From an uncultured Clostridium sp. (GTDB lineage Bacteria > Bacillota > Clostridia > Lachnospirales > Lachnospiraceae), in the NCBI GenBank assembly GCA_958349075.1, contig CATWBR010000302.1, positions 1-5,791 of the forward strand: 5,791 nucleotides of DNA, written 5' to 3'. Position numbers and translations under genes: made by a program. This document shows positions 1-5,029 of this stretch, piece after piece. The notes below the pieces were generated by a model. That model worked only from the letters and a program-made list of their open reading frames with translations, searched no databases and was not told the origin of the DNA. Positions within the stretch are counted from its first letter, which is position 1, and the number at the start of each line of letters is the position of its first letter.

Positions 1-25
1 CATGGCAAATATGCCCATATAGCAT

Positions 26-54
26 TTTATATTTAAGGCAAAACCCTTTATAAT
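26..54 (+). promoter_or_regulatory. Possible upstream sigma-A promoter (weak -35)
   Basis: A TATAAT box at 49-54 lies exactly 17 bp downstream of TTTATA at 26-31, which matches the TTGACA consensus at four of six positions. Transcription would start near 61, just before the A/T-tract hairpin and about 150 bp upstream of ilvE. The surroundings are AT-rich, so a chance match is quite possible. It could be an accessory ilvE promoter. Confidence 0.3.
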
Positions 55-58
55 AAGA

Positions 59-106
59 AAAAAGAGCGCGCCCCGCCGGTTGAAAGCTTTTTTTCAGTTT
101 TTTCAG
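59..106 (+). other. A/T-tract hairpin with tandem T6CAG repeat in the ilvE leader
   Basis: Positions 59-67 (AAAAAGAGC) can pair with 86-94 (GCTTTTTTT) in a 9-bp stem with one G-U pair and an 18-nt GC-rich loop. The downstream arm runs into a tandem duplication of TTTTTTCAG at 89-97 and 98-106. The shape resembles a weak terminator, either for a gene ending left of the window or as an attenuator for transcripts from the upstream promoter-like site. The stem is AU-rich and weak, so a terminator role is uncertain. No open reading frame or known riboswitch is apparent here. Confidence 0.25.
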
Positions 107-115
107 CACATAATC

Positions 116-144
116 TTGCAACGCGGGCCAGATGTTATTATAAT
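116..144 (+). promoter_or_regulatory. ilvE promoter (sigma-A)
   Basis: TTGCAA at 116-121 and a perfect TATAAT at 139-144 are separated by exactly 17 bp. The predicted start near 151 gives a leader of about 63 nt before the ilvE ATG at 214. A near-palindrome TAACACGTTA lies at 170-179 in this leader, too weak to call an operator. I see no T-box or leader peptide in the short untranslated region. Confidence 0.8.
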
Positions 145-213
145 AGGGGCAAACCATCATTTATCACTGTAACACGTTAACACCAGTTCAATAAACAAGA
201 ATGGAGTATCGCT

Positions 214-1239
214 ATGGAAAAGAAAAATCTTGATTGGGCAAATATCGGCTTTAGCTATATTCAGACCGACTACCGCTATGTTTCACAGTTTAAGGACGGC
301 GCCTGGGACGAGGGCGTCCTGACAACAGACGCAAATATTGTATTAAACGAATGTGCAGGCGTGCTCCAGTACGCTCAGACATGTTTTGAAGGTTTAAAGG
401 CCTACACCACGGAAGACGGCCACATTGTAACATTCCGCCCCGACTTAAACGGAGAACGAATGGAGAATTCTGCAAAGGGCCTTGAAATGCCTGTTTTCCC
501 GAAGGAACGTTTTGTGGAAGCGGTTGCCAAGGTAGTGGAAGCCAACGCCGCCTATGTTCCGCCGTACGGTTCCGGTGCAAGCCTTTACATCCGTCCATAT
601 ATGTTCGGTTTTGATTCCGTTATCGGAGTAAAACCAGCCAATGAATATCAGTTCCGCGTCTTCGCCACTCCGGTAGGACCGTACTTTAAGGGAGGCGCAA
701 AACCGATCACGATCCGTGTCAGCGATTTTGACCGCGCGGCACCACACGGAACCGGCCATATTAAAGCCGGGCTTAACTACGCGATGAGCCTCCATGCAAT
801 TGTGGACGCGCATAAGAACGGTTTCGACGAGAATGTCTACCTGGATCCTCAGACTAGAACAAAAATCGAGGAAACAGGCGGCGCAAACCTGATTTTCGTC
901 ACAAAGGACAACAAACTGGTTACGCCGAAGTCTTCCAGCATACTTCCATCCATCACGCGCCGTTCCATCCTTTATGTTGCAAAGGAATATCTGGGCATGG
1001 AGACCGAAGAGAGGGAGGTGCTTCTGGACGAAGTGAAAGATTTCGCGGAATGCGGCCTCTGCGGTACGGCAGCCGTTATCTCCCCGGTCGGCAAGATTGT
1101 GGATCACGGCAAGGATATCTGCTTCCCAAGCGGTATGGATAAGATGGGTCCGTCCATACAGAAGCTCTACGACACATTGACCGGCATCCAGATGGGCCAT
1201 ATCGAAGCGCCGGAAGGCTGGATTAAGGTTATCATGTAA
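214..1239 (+). CDS. ilvE: Branched-chain amino acid aminotransferase
   Basis: This is a 341-residue class IV (fold IV) PLP-dependent aminotransferase. The family transfers the amino group between leucine, isoleucine or valine and 2-oxoglutarate in the cytoplasm, the last step of branched-chain amino acid synthesis. The family landmarks are in order: CFEGLKAY at 57-64, YIRPYMFG at 125-132, the PLP-binding lysine K184 in GHIKAGLNY, the phosphate-binding segment EETGGANLIFV at 219-229, SSILPSITR at 241-249, and GTAAVISPVG at 284-293. The length and the insertions fit the longer, eukaryote-like BCAT subgroup rather than the approximately 309-residue E. coli IlvE. The ATG is supported by GGAG at 203-206, 7 nt upstream. 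The gene is complete and apparently monocistronic behind a strong promoter. A CxxC pair at C280 and C283 is not aligned with the redox CxxC of human BCAT. Family assignment is firm; substrate preference cannot be read from the sequence. Confidence 0.95.
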   Translation: MEKKNLDWANIGFSYIQTDYRYVSQFKDGAWDEGVLTTDANIVLNECAGVLQYAQTCFEGLKAYTTEDGHIVTFRPDLNGERMENSAKGLEMPVFPKERFVEAVAKVVEANAAYVPPYGSGASLYIRPYMFGFDSVIGVKPANEYQFRVFATPVGPYFKGGAKPITIRVSDFDRAAPHGTGHIKAGLNYAMSLHAIVDAHKNGFDENVYLDPQTRTKIEETGGANLIFVTKDNKLVTPKSSSILPSITRRSILYVAKEYLGMETEEREVLLDEVKDFAECGLCGTAAVISPVGKIVDHGKDICFPSGMDKMGPSIQKLYDTLTGIQMGHIEAPEGWIKVIM

Positions 1240-1277
1240 TTAAAAGTCTTTATTGACAGTCAGGATCTGCATTATAG

Positions 1278-1336
1278 AAGGAGAGTCCGGACCGTTACTG
1301 TTTGCTCCGCGTCCAGTAACGGTCCGGACTCTCCTT
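1278..1336. terminator. Perfect 23-bp inverted repeat between convergent ilvE and tadA
   Basis: Positions 1278-1300 are the exact reverse complement of 1314-1336, giving a 23-bp stem without mismatch around a 13-nt loop (1301-1313). It sits in the 99-bp convergent gap, 38 nt past the ilvE stop and 2 nt from the tadA stop. The position suits a shared bidirectional terminator. The stem is longer than usual and the U-tracts are poor on both strands (UCUCAUUC on plus, CUAUAAUG on minus), so it is not a textbook intrinsic terminator. Each arm contains the 8-bp palindrome GTCCGGAC (1285-1292 and 1322-1329). It could also be a dispersed palindromic repeat. Confidence 0.65.
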
Positions 1337-1338
1337 TC

Positions 1339-1824
1339 TCATTCACTTTTGGCCTTTTCTTTACCTTTCTTTCGCAGTTCCCGGAAGAATTCCTTCAGCA
1401 TCTGCGAGCATTCCTCACCCAAAAGCCCAGTTTCCATCTCGACCTGATGGTTGAATCCCTTTTCATCAAACAGGTTCATCACGGAACCTGCGCATCCGGC
1501 CTTGGGATTCATGGAACCAATCATCACCTTGGGAATGCGGGCCTGGACGATTGCCCCGGCACACATCGGGCACGGCTCCAGCGTCACATACAGCGTACAA
1601 TCCTCCAGCCGCCAGTCTCCCATTTTTTTACACGCCTTTTTGATAGCGATTATCTCGGCGTGGGACAGGACGTTCTTGTCCACAATTCTTCTGTTATATC
1701 CCCTTCCAATTATTTTTCCCCCGTATACAATTACACAGCCTATCGGCACCTCTCCCAGCGCATACGCTTTTTTTGCCTCGCGGATCGCTGCTTTCATATA
1801 TCTTTCATCGTCGGTCATTTTCAT
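1339..1824 (-). CDS. tadA: tRNA-specific adenosine deaminase TadA
   Basis: This 161-residue protein is a zinc-dependent deaminase of the cytidine deaminase fold. TadA converts A34 to inosine in the anticodon of tRNA-Arg(ACG), allowing one tRNA to read CGU, CGC and CGA. The zinc site and catalytic residues are intact: HAE at 55-57 (H55 ligand, E57 proton shuttle) and PCPMC at 84-88 (C85 and C88 ligands). The N-terminal EVPIGCVIV segment (25-33) and N44 in RGYN are also typical. The length is normal for the family, with a lysine-rich tail (RKKGKEKAK). The first ATG is preferred over M3 because GGAG lies 7 nt upstream of it, versus 13 nt for M3. It diverges from the radical SAM gene and converges on ilvE, and its own promoter is visible. 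A related guanine or cytosine deaminase is a less likely alternative. Confidence 0.93.
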   Translation of the reverse strand: MKMTDDERYMKAAIREAKKAYALGEVPIGCVIVYGGKIIGRGYNRRIVDKNVLSHAEIIAIKKACKKMGDWRLEDCTLYVTLEPCPMCAGAIVQARIPKVMIGSMNPKAGCAGSVMNLFDEKGFNHQVEMETGLLGEECSQMLKEFFRELRKKGKEKAKSE

Positions 1825-1831
1825 TTTTTCG

Positions 1832-1835
1832 CTCC
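1832..1835 (-). promoter_or_regulatory. Ribosome binding site of tadA
   Basis: GGAG on the minus strand lies 7 nt upstream of the ATG at 1824-1822. It decides between two in-frame ATG codons two codons apart, in favour of the upstream one. Confidence 0.75.
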
Positions 1836-1875
1836 ATCTGACATTCTGTCTGATTTTTTCCGTATTTCACTAATA

Positions 1876-1904
1876 AGTATACAAACCATCCCCTGCTTTG
1901 GCAA
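1876..1904 (-). promoter_or_regulatory. tadA promoter (sigma-A)
   Basis: On the minus strand, TTGCCA (1904-1899) and TATACT (1881-1876) are separated by exactly 17 bp. Transcription would start near 1869, about 45 nt before the tadA ATG. Its -35 box is one base pair from the -35 box of the opposite promoter. Confidence 0.8.
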
Positions 1905-1905
1905 G

Positions 1906-1934
1906 TTGCACATACCGGAATTTCGTACTATAAT
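1906..1934 (+). promoter_or_regulatory. Promoter of the radical SAM activase gene (sigma-A)
   Basis: TTGCAC at 1906-1911 and a perfect TATAAT at 1929-1934 are separated by exactly 17 bp. Transcription would start near 1941, about 71 nt before the ATG at 2012. This start also rules out an upstream in-frame TTG at 1934, which would lie inside the -10 box. Confidence 0.8.
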
Positions 1935-1996
1935 TGTCCGTGTACCACTATAATCCTGCCGGCTGGACTTCTTGTCCCTGTCTGCACGGCATTTTG

Positions 1997-2002
1997 AAAG
2001 GA
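1997..2002 (+). promoter_or_regulatory. Ribosome binding site of the radical SAM gene
   Basis: AAAGGA at 1997-2002 is 9 nt upstream of the ATG at 2012. It supports this start over the longer in-frame opening that begins with TTG at 1934. Confidence 0.7.
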
Positions 2003-2011
2003 TATGGAATT

Positions 2012-2704
2012 ATGATTATTTCCGGGCTTTTAAAAACAACTTTGCTGGATTACCCGCAGCATGTGGCTGCCACCGTATTCCTGGGCGGATGCAATTTCCG
2101 ATGTCCATTCTGCCATAACAGTGATCTGCTGGAAGGCGAAAGTGAATTGTTTTCGGAAAAAGAGGTACTGGATTTCCTGAAAAAAAGAGCAGGCATTCTG
2201 GAAGGCGTCTGCATCACGGGCGGCGAGCCTACCCTGCACCGCGATTTGGAACCGTTTATCAGGAAAATAAGGGAGCTTGGCCTTCTGGTCAAACTGGATA
2301 CAAACGGTTACCGGCCGGATGTGCTGATCGATCTCTGTGAAAAAAAACTGTTGGATTACGTGGCTATGGACATTAAGTCAGGCCGGACCGGATACGGAAA
2401 AACTGCCGGTTTGCCCGGCCTCGACCTGTCTTTGATAGAAAAGAGTGTTGATTTTCTGCTGAAAAATACGGTTCCCTGTGAATTTCGCACCACGGTTGTG
2501 AGAGAACTTCACAGGGAAGAGGATTTTAAAGAGATTGGGGAATGGCTTTCCGGGGCCTCCGCCTATTTCCTGCAGAGCTATAAAGACTCCGAGAACGTGC
2601 TGATACCCGGGTTTACAGCCTGCAGCAAAGAGGAACTGCTGCATTTTGCCGGAATTGTTGCCCCCTATGTGCCCTCCGTCTCATTAAGAGGCGTAGATTA
2701 TTAA
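2012..2704 (+). CDS. Radical SAM activating enzyme, NrdG2-like
   Basis: The predicted 230-residue protein is a radical SAM enzyme. The cluster motif CNFRCPFC at 27-34 (C27, C31, C34; CX3CX2C) binds the [4Fe-4S] cluster that cleaves S-adenosylmethionine. ITGGEPT at 68-74 is the SAM-binding GGE motif, and LDTNG at 95-99 follows the usual strand order. The opening GLLKTTLLDYP and VFLGGCNFRCPFCHN are typical of the anaerobic ribonucleotide reductase activating proteins (NrdG2 group), which install the glycyl radical on NrdD. That partner assignment is from family resemblance. No nrdD lies in this window, and the gene has its own promoter, so it could activate another glycyl radical enzyme. No extra ferredoxin-type cysteine cluster is seen, unlike classical pyruvate formate-lyase-type activases with inserted clusters. 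The ATG at 2012 has a good ribosome binding site and begins where family members usually begin. Confidence 0.85.
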   Translation: MIISGLLKTTLLDYPQHVAATVFLGGCNFRCPFCHNSDLLEGESELFSEKEVLDFLKKRAGILEGVCITGGEPTLHRDLEPFIRKIRELGLLVKLDTNGYRPDVLIDLCEKKLLDYVAMDIKSGRTGYGKTAGLPGLDLSLIEKSVDFLLKNTVPCEFRTTVVRELHREEDFKEIGEWLSGASAYFLQSYKDSENVLIPGFTACSKEELLHFAGIVAPYVPSVSLRGVDY

Positions 2705-2723
2705 TACATACTATGTCTGCCTC

Positions 2724-2753
2724 CGCCTGTCACGGCTGCAGTGACGCGTCTTT
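2724..2753 (+). terminator. Weak hairpin between convergent genes
   Basis: GTCAC at 2729-2733 pairs with GTGAC at 2741-2745 around a 7-nt loop. CGC at 2724-2726 can extend the stem with GCG at 2746-2748 if CT at 2727-2728 is bulged. TCTTT follows. It is placed properly, 20 nt after the radical SAM stop codon and overlapping the last bases of the opposite gene. The stem is short and the U-run only three long, so the call is tentative. Confidence 0.35.
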
Positions 2754-4920
2754 AATCGCCTATCTTTACATCCGTATACCAGTATCCAAAACGGCCGTCC
2801 TTGGGCGGCTGTTTTTTTGCCAGGACAAAGTCGGAAAAACCGAACATGGACGCCATGTATTTCTCATTGCTGAGATAATGTCCCGGGACTCCCAGCAGAT
2901 ATCTGGCTTTTCCTCCCGGATTGTTCAGCCTTGCAAGAATCAGGTAGCGGTAATTGTAATACCCGTGGAGCAGAAAACTGTTGCTGCCATATACCCATTC
3001 CTCCCTGGGGAGAAGTCCGATATCCTGCGGTTTGATGGTAAGCACCTCACAGCCGTCGGCATAATCGAACGCGAGTATTTTCGGATATTTCTTCCTCATG
3101 GTTTCCCATACTTCCTGTTCATTGCATGTATCGCTCAGATCCTTAAACGGTGCCGAGACACCGGATGGCGGGGCAGCCTCTCTCACTACCGGCTGCGCCT
3201 CCTGGACAACGGGATTTGCCTCTGTTGCCGGCACAGAAGGTTCAGGTCTTGGTGTTTCGGGTCTCAGTGTTTCAGGTCTTGGCGTTTCGGGTCTCAGTGT
3301 TTCAGGTCTTGGCGTTTCGGGTCTTAGTGATTCAGGTCTTAATGTTTCAGCTCTTAATGTTTCGGGGCTCGGTCTTTCAGTGCTAAATGATTCAGGCCTC
3401 AGTGTTTCCTGTCTGAGCGCGCCCGTCTGCATGCCCCTGCGCTGTGCGCCGTATCTCTGCTGTCCCCGGCCGCCTCTTTCCTGTCCGGGCTGCATCTGCC
3501 TGCCGGATTCCTGCATTATCATACCGGAGGAACGGACCGCTGTCCTTCCCATTCCCTGCATCTGCACACCCGGGGAGCGGACGGTATTTCTTCCGTTTTC
3601 CTGCGGCTGTGCCGGTTTTCTGTCCGGCTCCATCATCACCGTACGCTGAGGTTCGATGAATTCCCGGGCTGTTTCCAGTCCGTCAACCGCCGAAACATAT
3701 TCCGCCTCCATCACATCCGGCCCGGAACCGCCGTACACAGGCGCCGCCGGCTCTTTCACCGCAGCGCCCGAAGCAAACGTCCCGGCTCCCGGTACATTGA
3801 TTTCCGCAGTTCTTTCCTCCGCCGCCTCCGTTGCTACGGTCTGAGTTTTTGTCATTTCTGTTTCTGCGGCTTCAGCTTCCGACGTCCCTATGGCCTCTGC
3901 TTCCGACGTTCCTATGGCCTCTGTTTCTGACGTCCCTATGGCCTCTGCTTCTGACGTCCCTATGGCCTCTGCTTCTGACGCTTCTCTTTCTGCTGCCCCG
4001 GCTTCTGTCGCCCTTGTCTCTGTTATTTCTGCTTCTGCCTCACTGGTTTCTGCTGCTTCTGTCCCACCGGTTTCCATCGCTTCTATTTCTGCCTTACCGG
4101 TTTCCGCCGCTTCTGTCTCTGCCTTACCGGTTTCCGTCAAACCTGCCTCTGCCGCTCTCATGCCCACTGTCTCTGTATCAGATTTTTCCGCCGAGGATTC
4201 CATGCCTCTTTGCTGTGACTGGGACATAATCATTTCCCGCAGGCCGGATACTGCCGCTCCGTTTTCTTCAGACGGCGTTTCACCCGGATTCTTTCTCGGA
4301 ATTTCCGTGCTCAGGTAGACTACCTTTTCCCTGCCGTATTTGGCAGCATTATATTCTTCCGCCTTGCGCACTGCCGCCTCATGTATTTCCGCCTCTTTTT
4401 TTGACGTTTCCCTGTCCATTTCCGCTTCTATTTCCCTGGAAATAGGTAAAAGTTCCTGCTCTTTTTCCTCTTGCCGCAAAATTGCCGGTTTTTTTACCGG
4501 GCTTTCCAATTTTTCAGCCACCTTTTCCGAAGTGACATCGGCTAACTCCACTTCCGCGGCATGAGCTACCGCATCTTCCCAGATTGTTGTGTAGGATCTC
4601 CAGGCGCTCTCCACATCATGGACGCTGAGTCCGTAAAATTCTTCCAGGCAGTGTCCTGAATTTTCCACATCTGCGGAATTTACCACTGCCCTGAATTCCC
4701 CTGCCCCGTTTCTGGCAAACAGGGTGCCTATCTTGACCTCATCCTGCCCTGCAAGCAGGTATACTCCTACCGGATTTCCTCCGACGAATATCTTTTTGAC
4801 ATTCACCGTAATTCTGCACTGGTTTCCTCTTGTTTCCAATTTTGCAAATCCGATGTTCTTTCCGCGTATCCCTCCTTCGTATGTATAGATATATGAAATT
4901 AGTCTCTGATAGTTAGACAT
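2752..4920 (-). CDS. Repeat-rich protein with DUF6128-like C-terminal domain
   Basis: This 722-residue protein has three parts. Residues 1-118 look like a compact, beta-rich domain (SYIYTYEGG, KNIGFAKLE, VGVYLL, IGTLF). Residues 119-585 are low-complexity: first acidic and rich in Glu, Ala and Thr (about 119-440), including SEAEAIGT octapeptide repeats (315-351); then a basic Arg/Gln/Gly/Met stretch with a diverged 15-residue repeat (443-472); then LRPET/PRPET pentapeptides (501-560). Residues 590-722 are again a globular domain, rich in aromatics (YPKILAFDYADG, GYYNYRYLILARL, FGYWYTDV). I recognise the C-terminal part, from memory, as the DUF6128 type found in Lachnospiraceae; no function is established that I know of. 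There is no signal peptide, transmembrane segment or sorting signal, so it is probably cytoplasmic. The ATG is firm: AAAGGAG lies 7 nt upstream. The promoter looks like a sigma-E (sporulation) type, and the two-domain, acidic-linker layout would suit a scaffold. A spore-related role is inference only. Confidence 0.88.
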   Translation of the reverse strand: MSNYQRLISYIYTYEGGIRGKNIGFAKLETRGNQCRITVNVKKIFVGGNPVGVYLLAGQDEVKIGTLFARNGAGEFRAVVNSADVENSGHCLEEFYGLSVHDVESAWRSYTTIWEDAVAHAAEVELADVTSEKVAEKLESPVKKPAILRQEEKEQELLPISREIEAEMDRETSKKEAEIHEAAVRKAEEYNAAKYGREKVVYLSTEIPRKNPGETPSEENGAAVSGLREMIMSQSQQRGMESSAEKSDTETVGMRAAEAGLTETGKAETEAAETGKAEIEAMETGGTEAAETSEAEAEITETRATEAGAAEREASEAEAIGTSEAEAIGTSETEAIGTSEAEAIGTSEAEAAETEMTKTQTVATEAAEERTAEINVPGAGTFASGAAVKEPAAPVYGGSGPDVMEAEYVSAVDGLETAREFIEPQRTVMMEPDRKPAQPQENGRNTVRSPGVQMQGMGRTAVRSSGMIMQESGRQMQPGQERGGRGQQRYGAQRRGMQTGALRQETLRPESFSTERPSPETLRAETLRPESLRPETPRPETLRPETPRPETLRPETPRPEPSVPATEANPVVQEAQPVVREAAPPSGVSAPFKDLSDTCNEQEVWETMRKKYPKILAFDYADGCEVLTIKPQDIGLLPREEWVYGSNSFLLHGYYNYRYLILARLNNPGGKARYLLGVPGHYLSNEKYMASMFGFSDFVLAKKQPPKDGRFGYWYTDVKIGD
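3241..3420 (-). repeat. Tandem 30-bp repeat, six units, coding PET-type pentapeptides
   Basis: Six consecutive 30-bp units start at 3241, 3271, 3301, 3331, 3361 and 3391; each is two 15-bp half-units. The first two differ at one base, the third at two more, and the remaining three are increasingly diverged. They encode residues 501-560, a run of pentapeptides around LRPET and PRPET. Unit length is a multiple of three, so gain or loss of units keeps the frame. Confidence 0.92.
3505..3594 (-). repeat. Diverged 45-bp direct repeat, two units
   Basis: The segments 3550-3594 and 3505-3549 encode residues 443-457 and 458-472, GRNTVRSPGVQMQGM and GRTAVRSSGMIMQES. They share the GRxxVRSxGxxMQ pattern. 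The following GRQMQ may be the start of a third, lost unit. The DNA is clearly diverged, so this is an old duplication in the basic part of the linker. Confidence 0.6.
3876..3979 (-). repeat. Tandem 24-bp repeat, four units plus a partial, coding SEAEAIGT
   Basis: Units at 3876-3899, 3900-3923, 3924-3947 and 3948-3971 differ from one another at only one to three bases; a partial unit follows at 3972-3979. They encode the octapeptide SEAEAIGT (one copy SETEAIGT) at residues 315-351. The near-identity, including at synonymous positions, indicates a recent expansion. More degenerate Glu/Ala/Thr repeats (ETGKAETEA, ETGKAEIEA) lie upstream in the protein at about 263-310. Confidence 0.92.
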
Positions 4921-4941
4921 GCTATCACTCCTTTGCTATCT

Positions 4942-4971
4942 ATTTTATGCTGATATGCATTGAAACTATGA
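4942..4971 (-). promoter_or_regulatory. Candidate sigma-E-type promoter of the DUF6128-like gene
   Basis: On the minus strand, TCATAGT (4971-4965) and CATAAAAT (4949-4942) are separated by 15 bp. They match the mother-cell sigma-E consensus as I recall it (KMATATT and CATACAHT) at six of seven and seven of eight positions. The longer string CATAAAATA also fits the sigma-K -10 form CATAnnnTA. No convincing sigma-A pair was found on this strand. Transcription would start near 4935, leaving a leader of only about 15 nt with the AAAGGAG site at its very beginning, which is tight but workable. Confidence 0.45.
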
Positions 4972-4988
4972 CTTAAAAATGGTATTCT
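4960..4988 (+). promoter_or_regulatory. nagB promoter (sigma-A)
   Basis: TTGAAA at 4960-4965 and TATTCT at 4983-4988 are separated by exactly 17 bp. The start would be near 4995, about 35 nt before the nagB ATG. I see no clear catabolite-responsive element or NagR-type operator nearby. Confidence 0.6.
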
Positions 4989-5016
4989 AATCTGGAAAGA
5001 GGCGACAATATTGTAT

Positions 5017-5022
5017 GGAGGG
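5017..5022 (+). promoter_or_regulatory. Ribosome binding site deciding the nagB start
   Basis: GGAGGG at 5017-5022 is 7 nt upstream of the ATG at 5030. It overlaps another in-frame ATG at 5015 (the G of that codon is its first base), so that earlier codon is not the likely start. Confidence 0.85.
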
Positions 5023-5029
5023 TATTTTC

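Noticed and set aside
170..179. Operator from the near-palindrome TAACACGTTA in the ilvE leader
   Set aside because: Short, imperfect at the centre, no second copy, and it matches no operator I know for branched-chain amino acid regulators.
445..1200. 251-codon open frame antisense to ilvE
   Set aside because: The sense frame has all catalytic motifs of a BCAT; the antisense product resembles nothing and has no plausible start signals.
1253..1281. Perfect TTGACA at 1253-1258 as a promoter between ilvE and tadA
   Set aside because: No acceptable -10 box at 16-18 bp spacing, and the following DNA is the inverted repeat and the 3' end of the opposite gene.
1934..2011. N-terminal extension of the radical SAM protein from TTG at 1934
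   Set aside because: The TTG overlaps the TATAAT box, lacks a ribosome binding site, and the extra residues are not typical of the family; ATG at 2012 has AAAGGA upstream.
3241..3420. CRISPR-like array
   Set aside because: The units are contiguous with no spacers, lie inside a coding sequence and preserve its frame; this is a protein-coding tandem repeat.
3098..3649. Long open frame on the plus strand coding VSGLGVSGLS-type repeats
   Set aside because: It is the antisense shadow of the 30-bp repeat array; periodic DNA with a unit divisible by three keeps several frames open. No ribosome binding site or family resemblance.
3890..4318. Plus-strand open frame with ASASDVPM repeats
   Set aside because: Antisense shadow of the 24-bp array and the Glu/Ala-rich coding region of the minus-strand gene.
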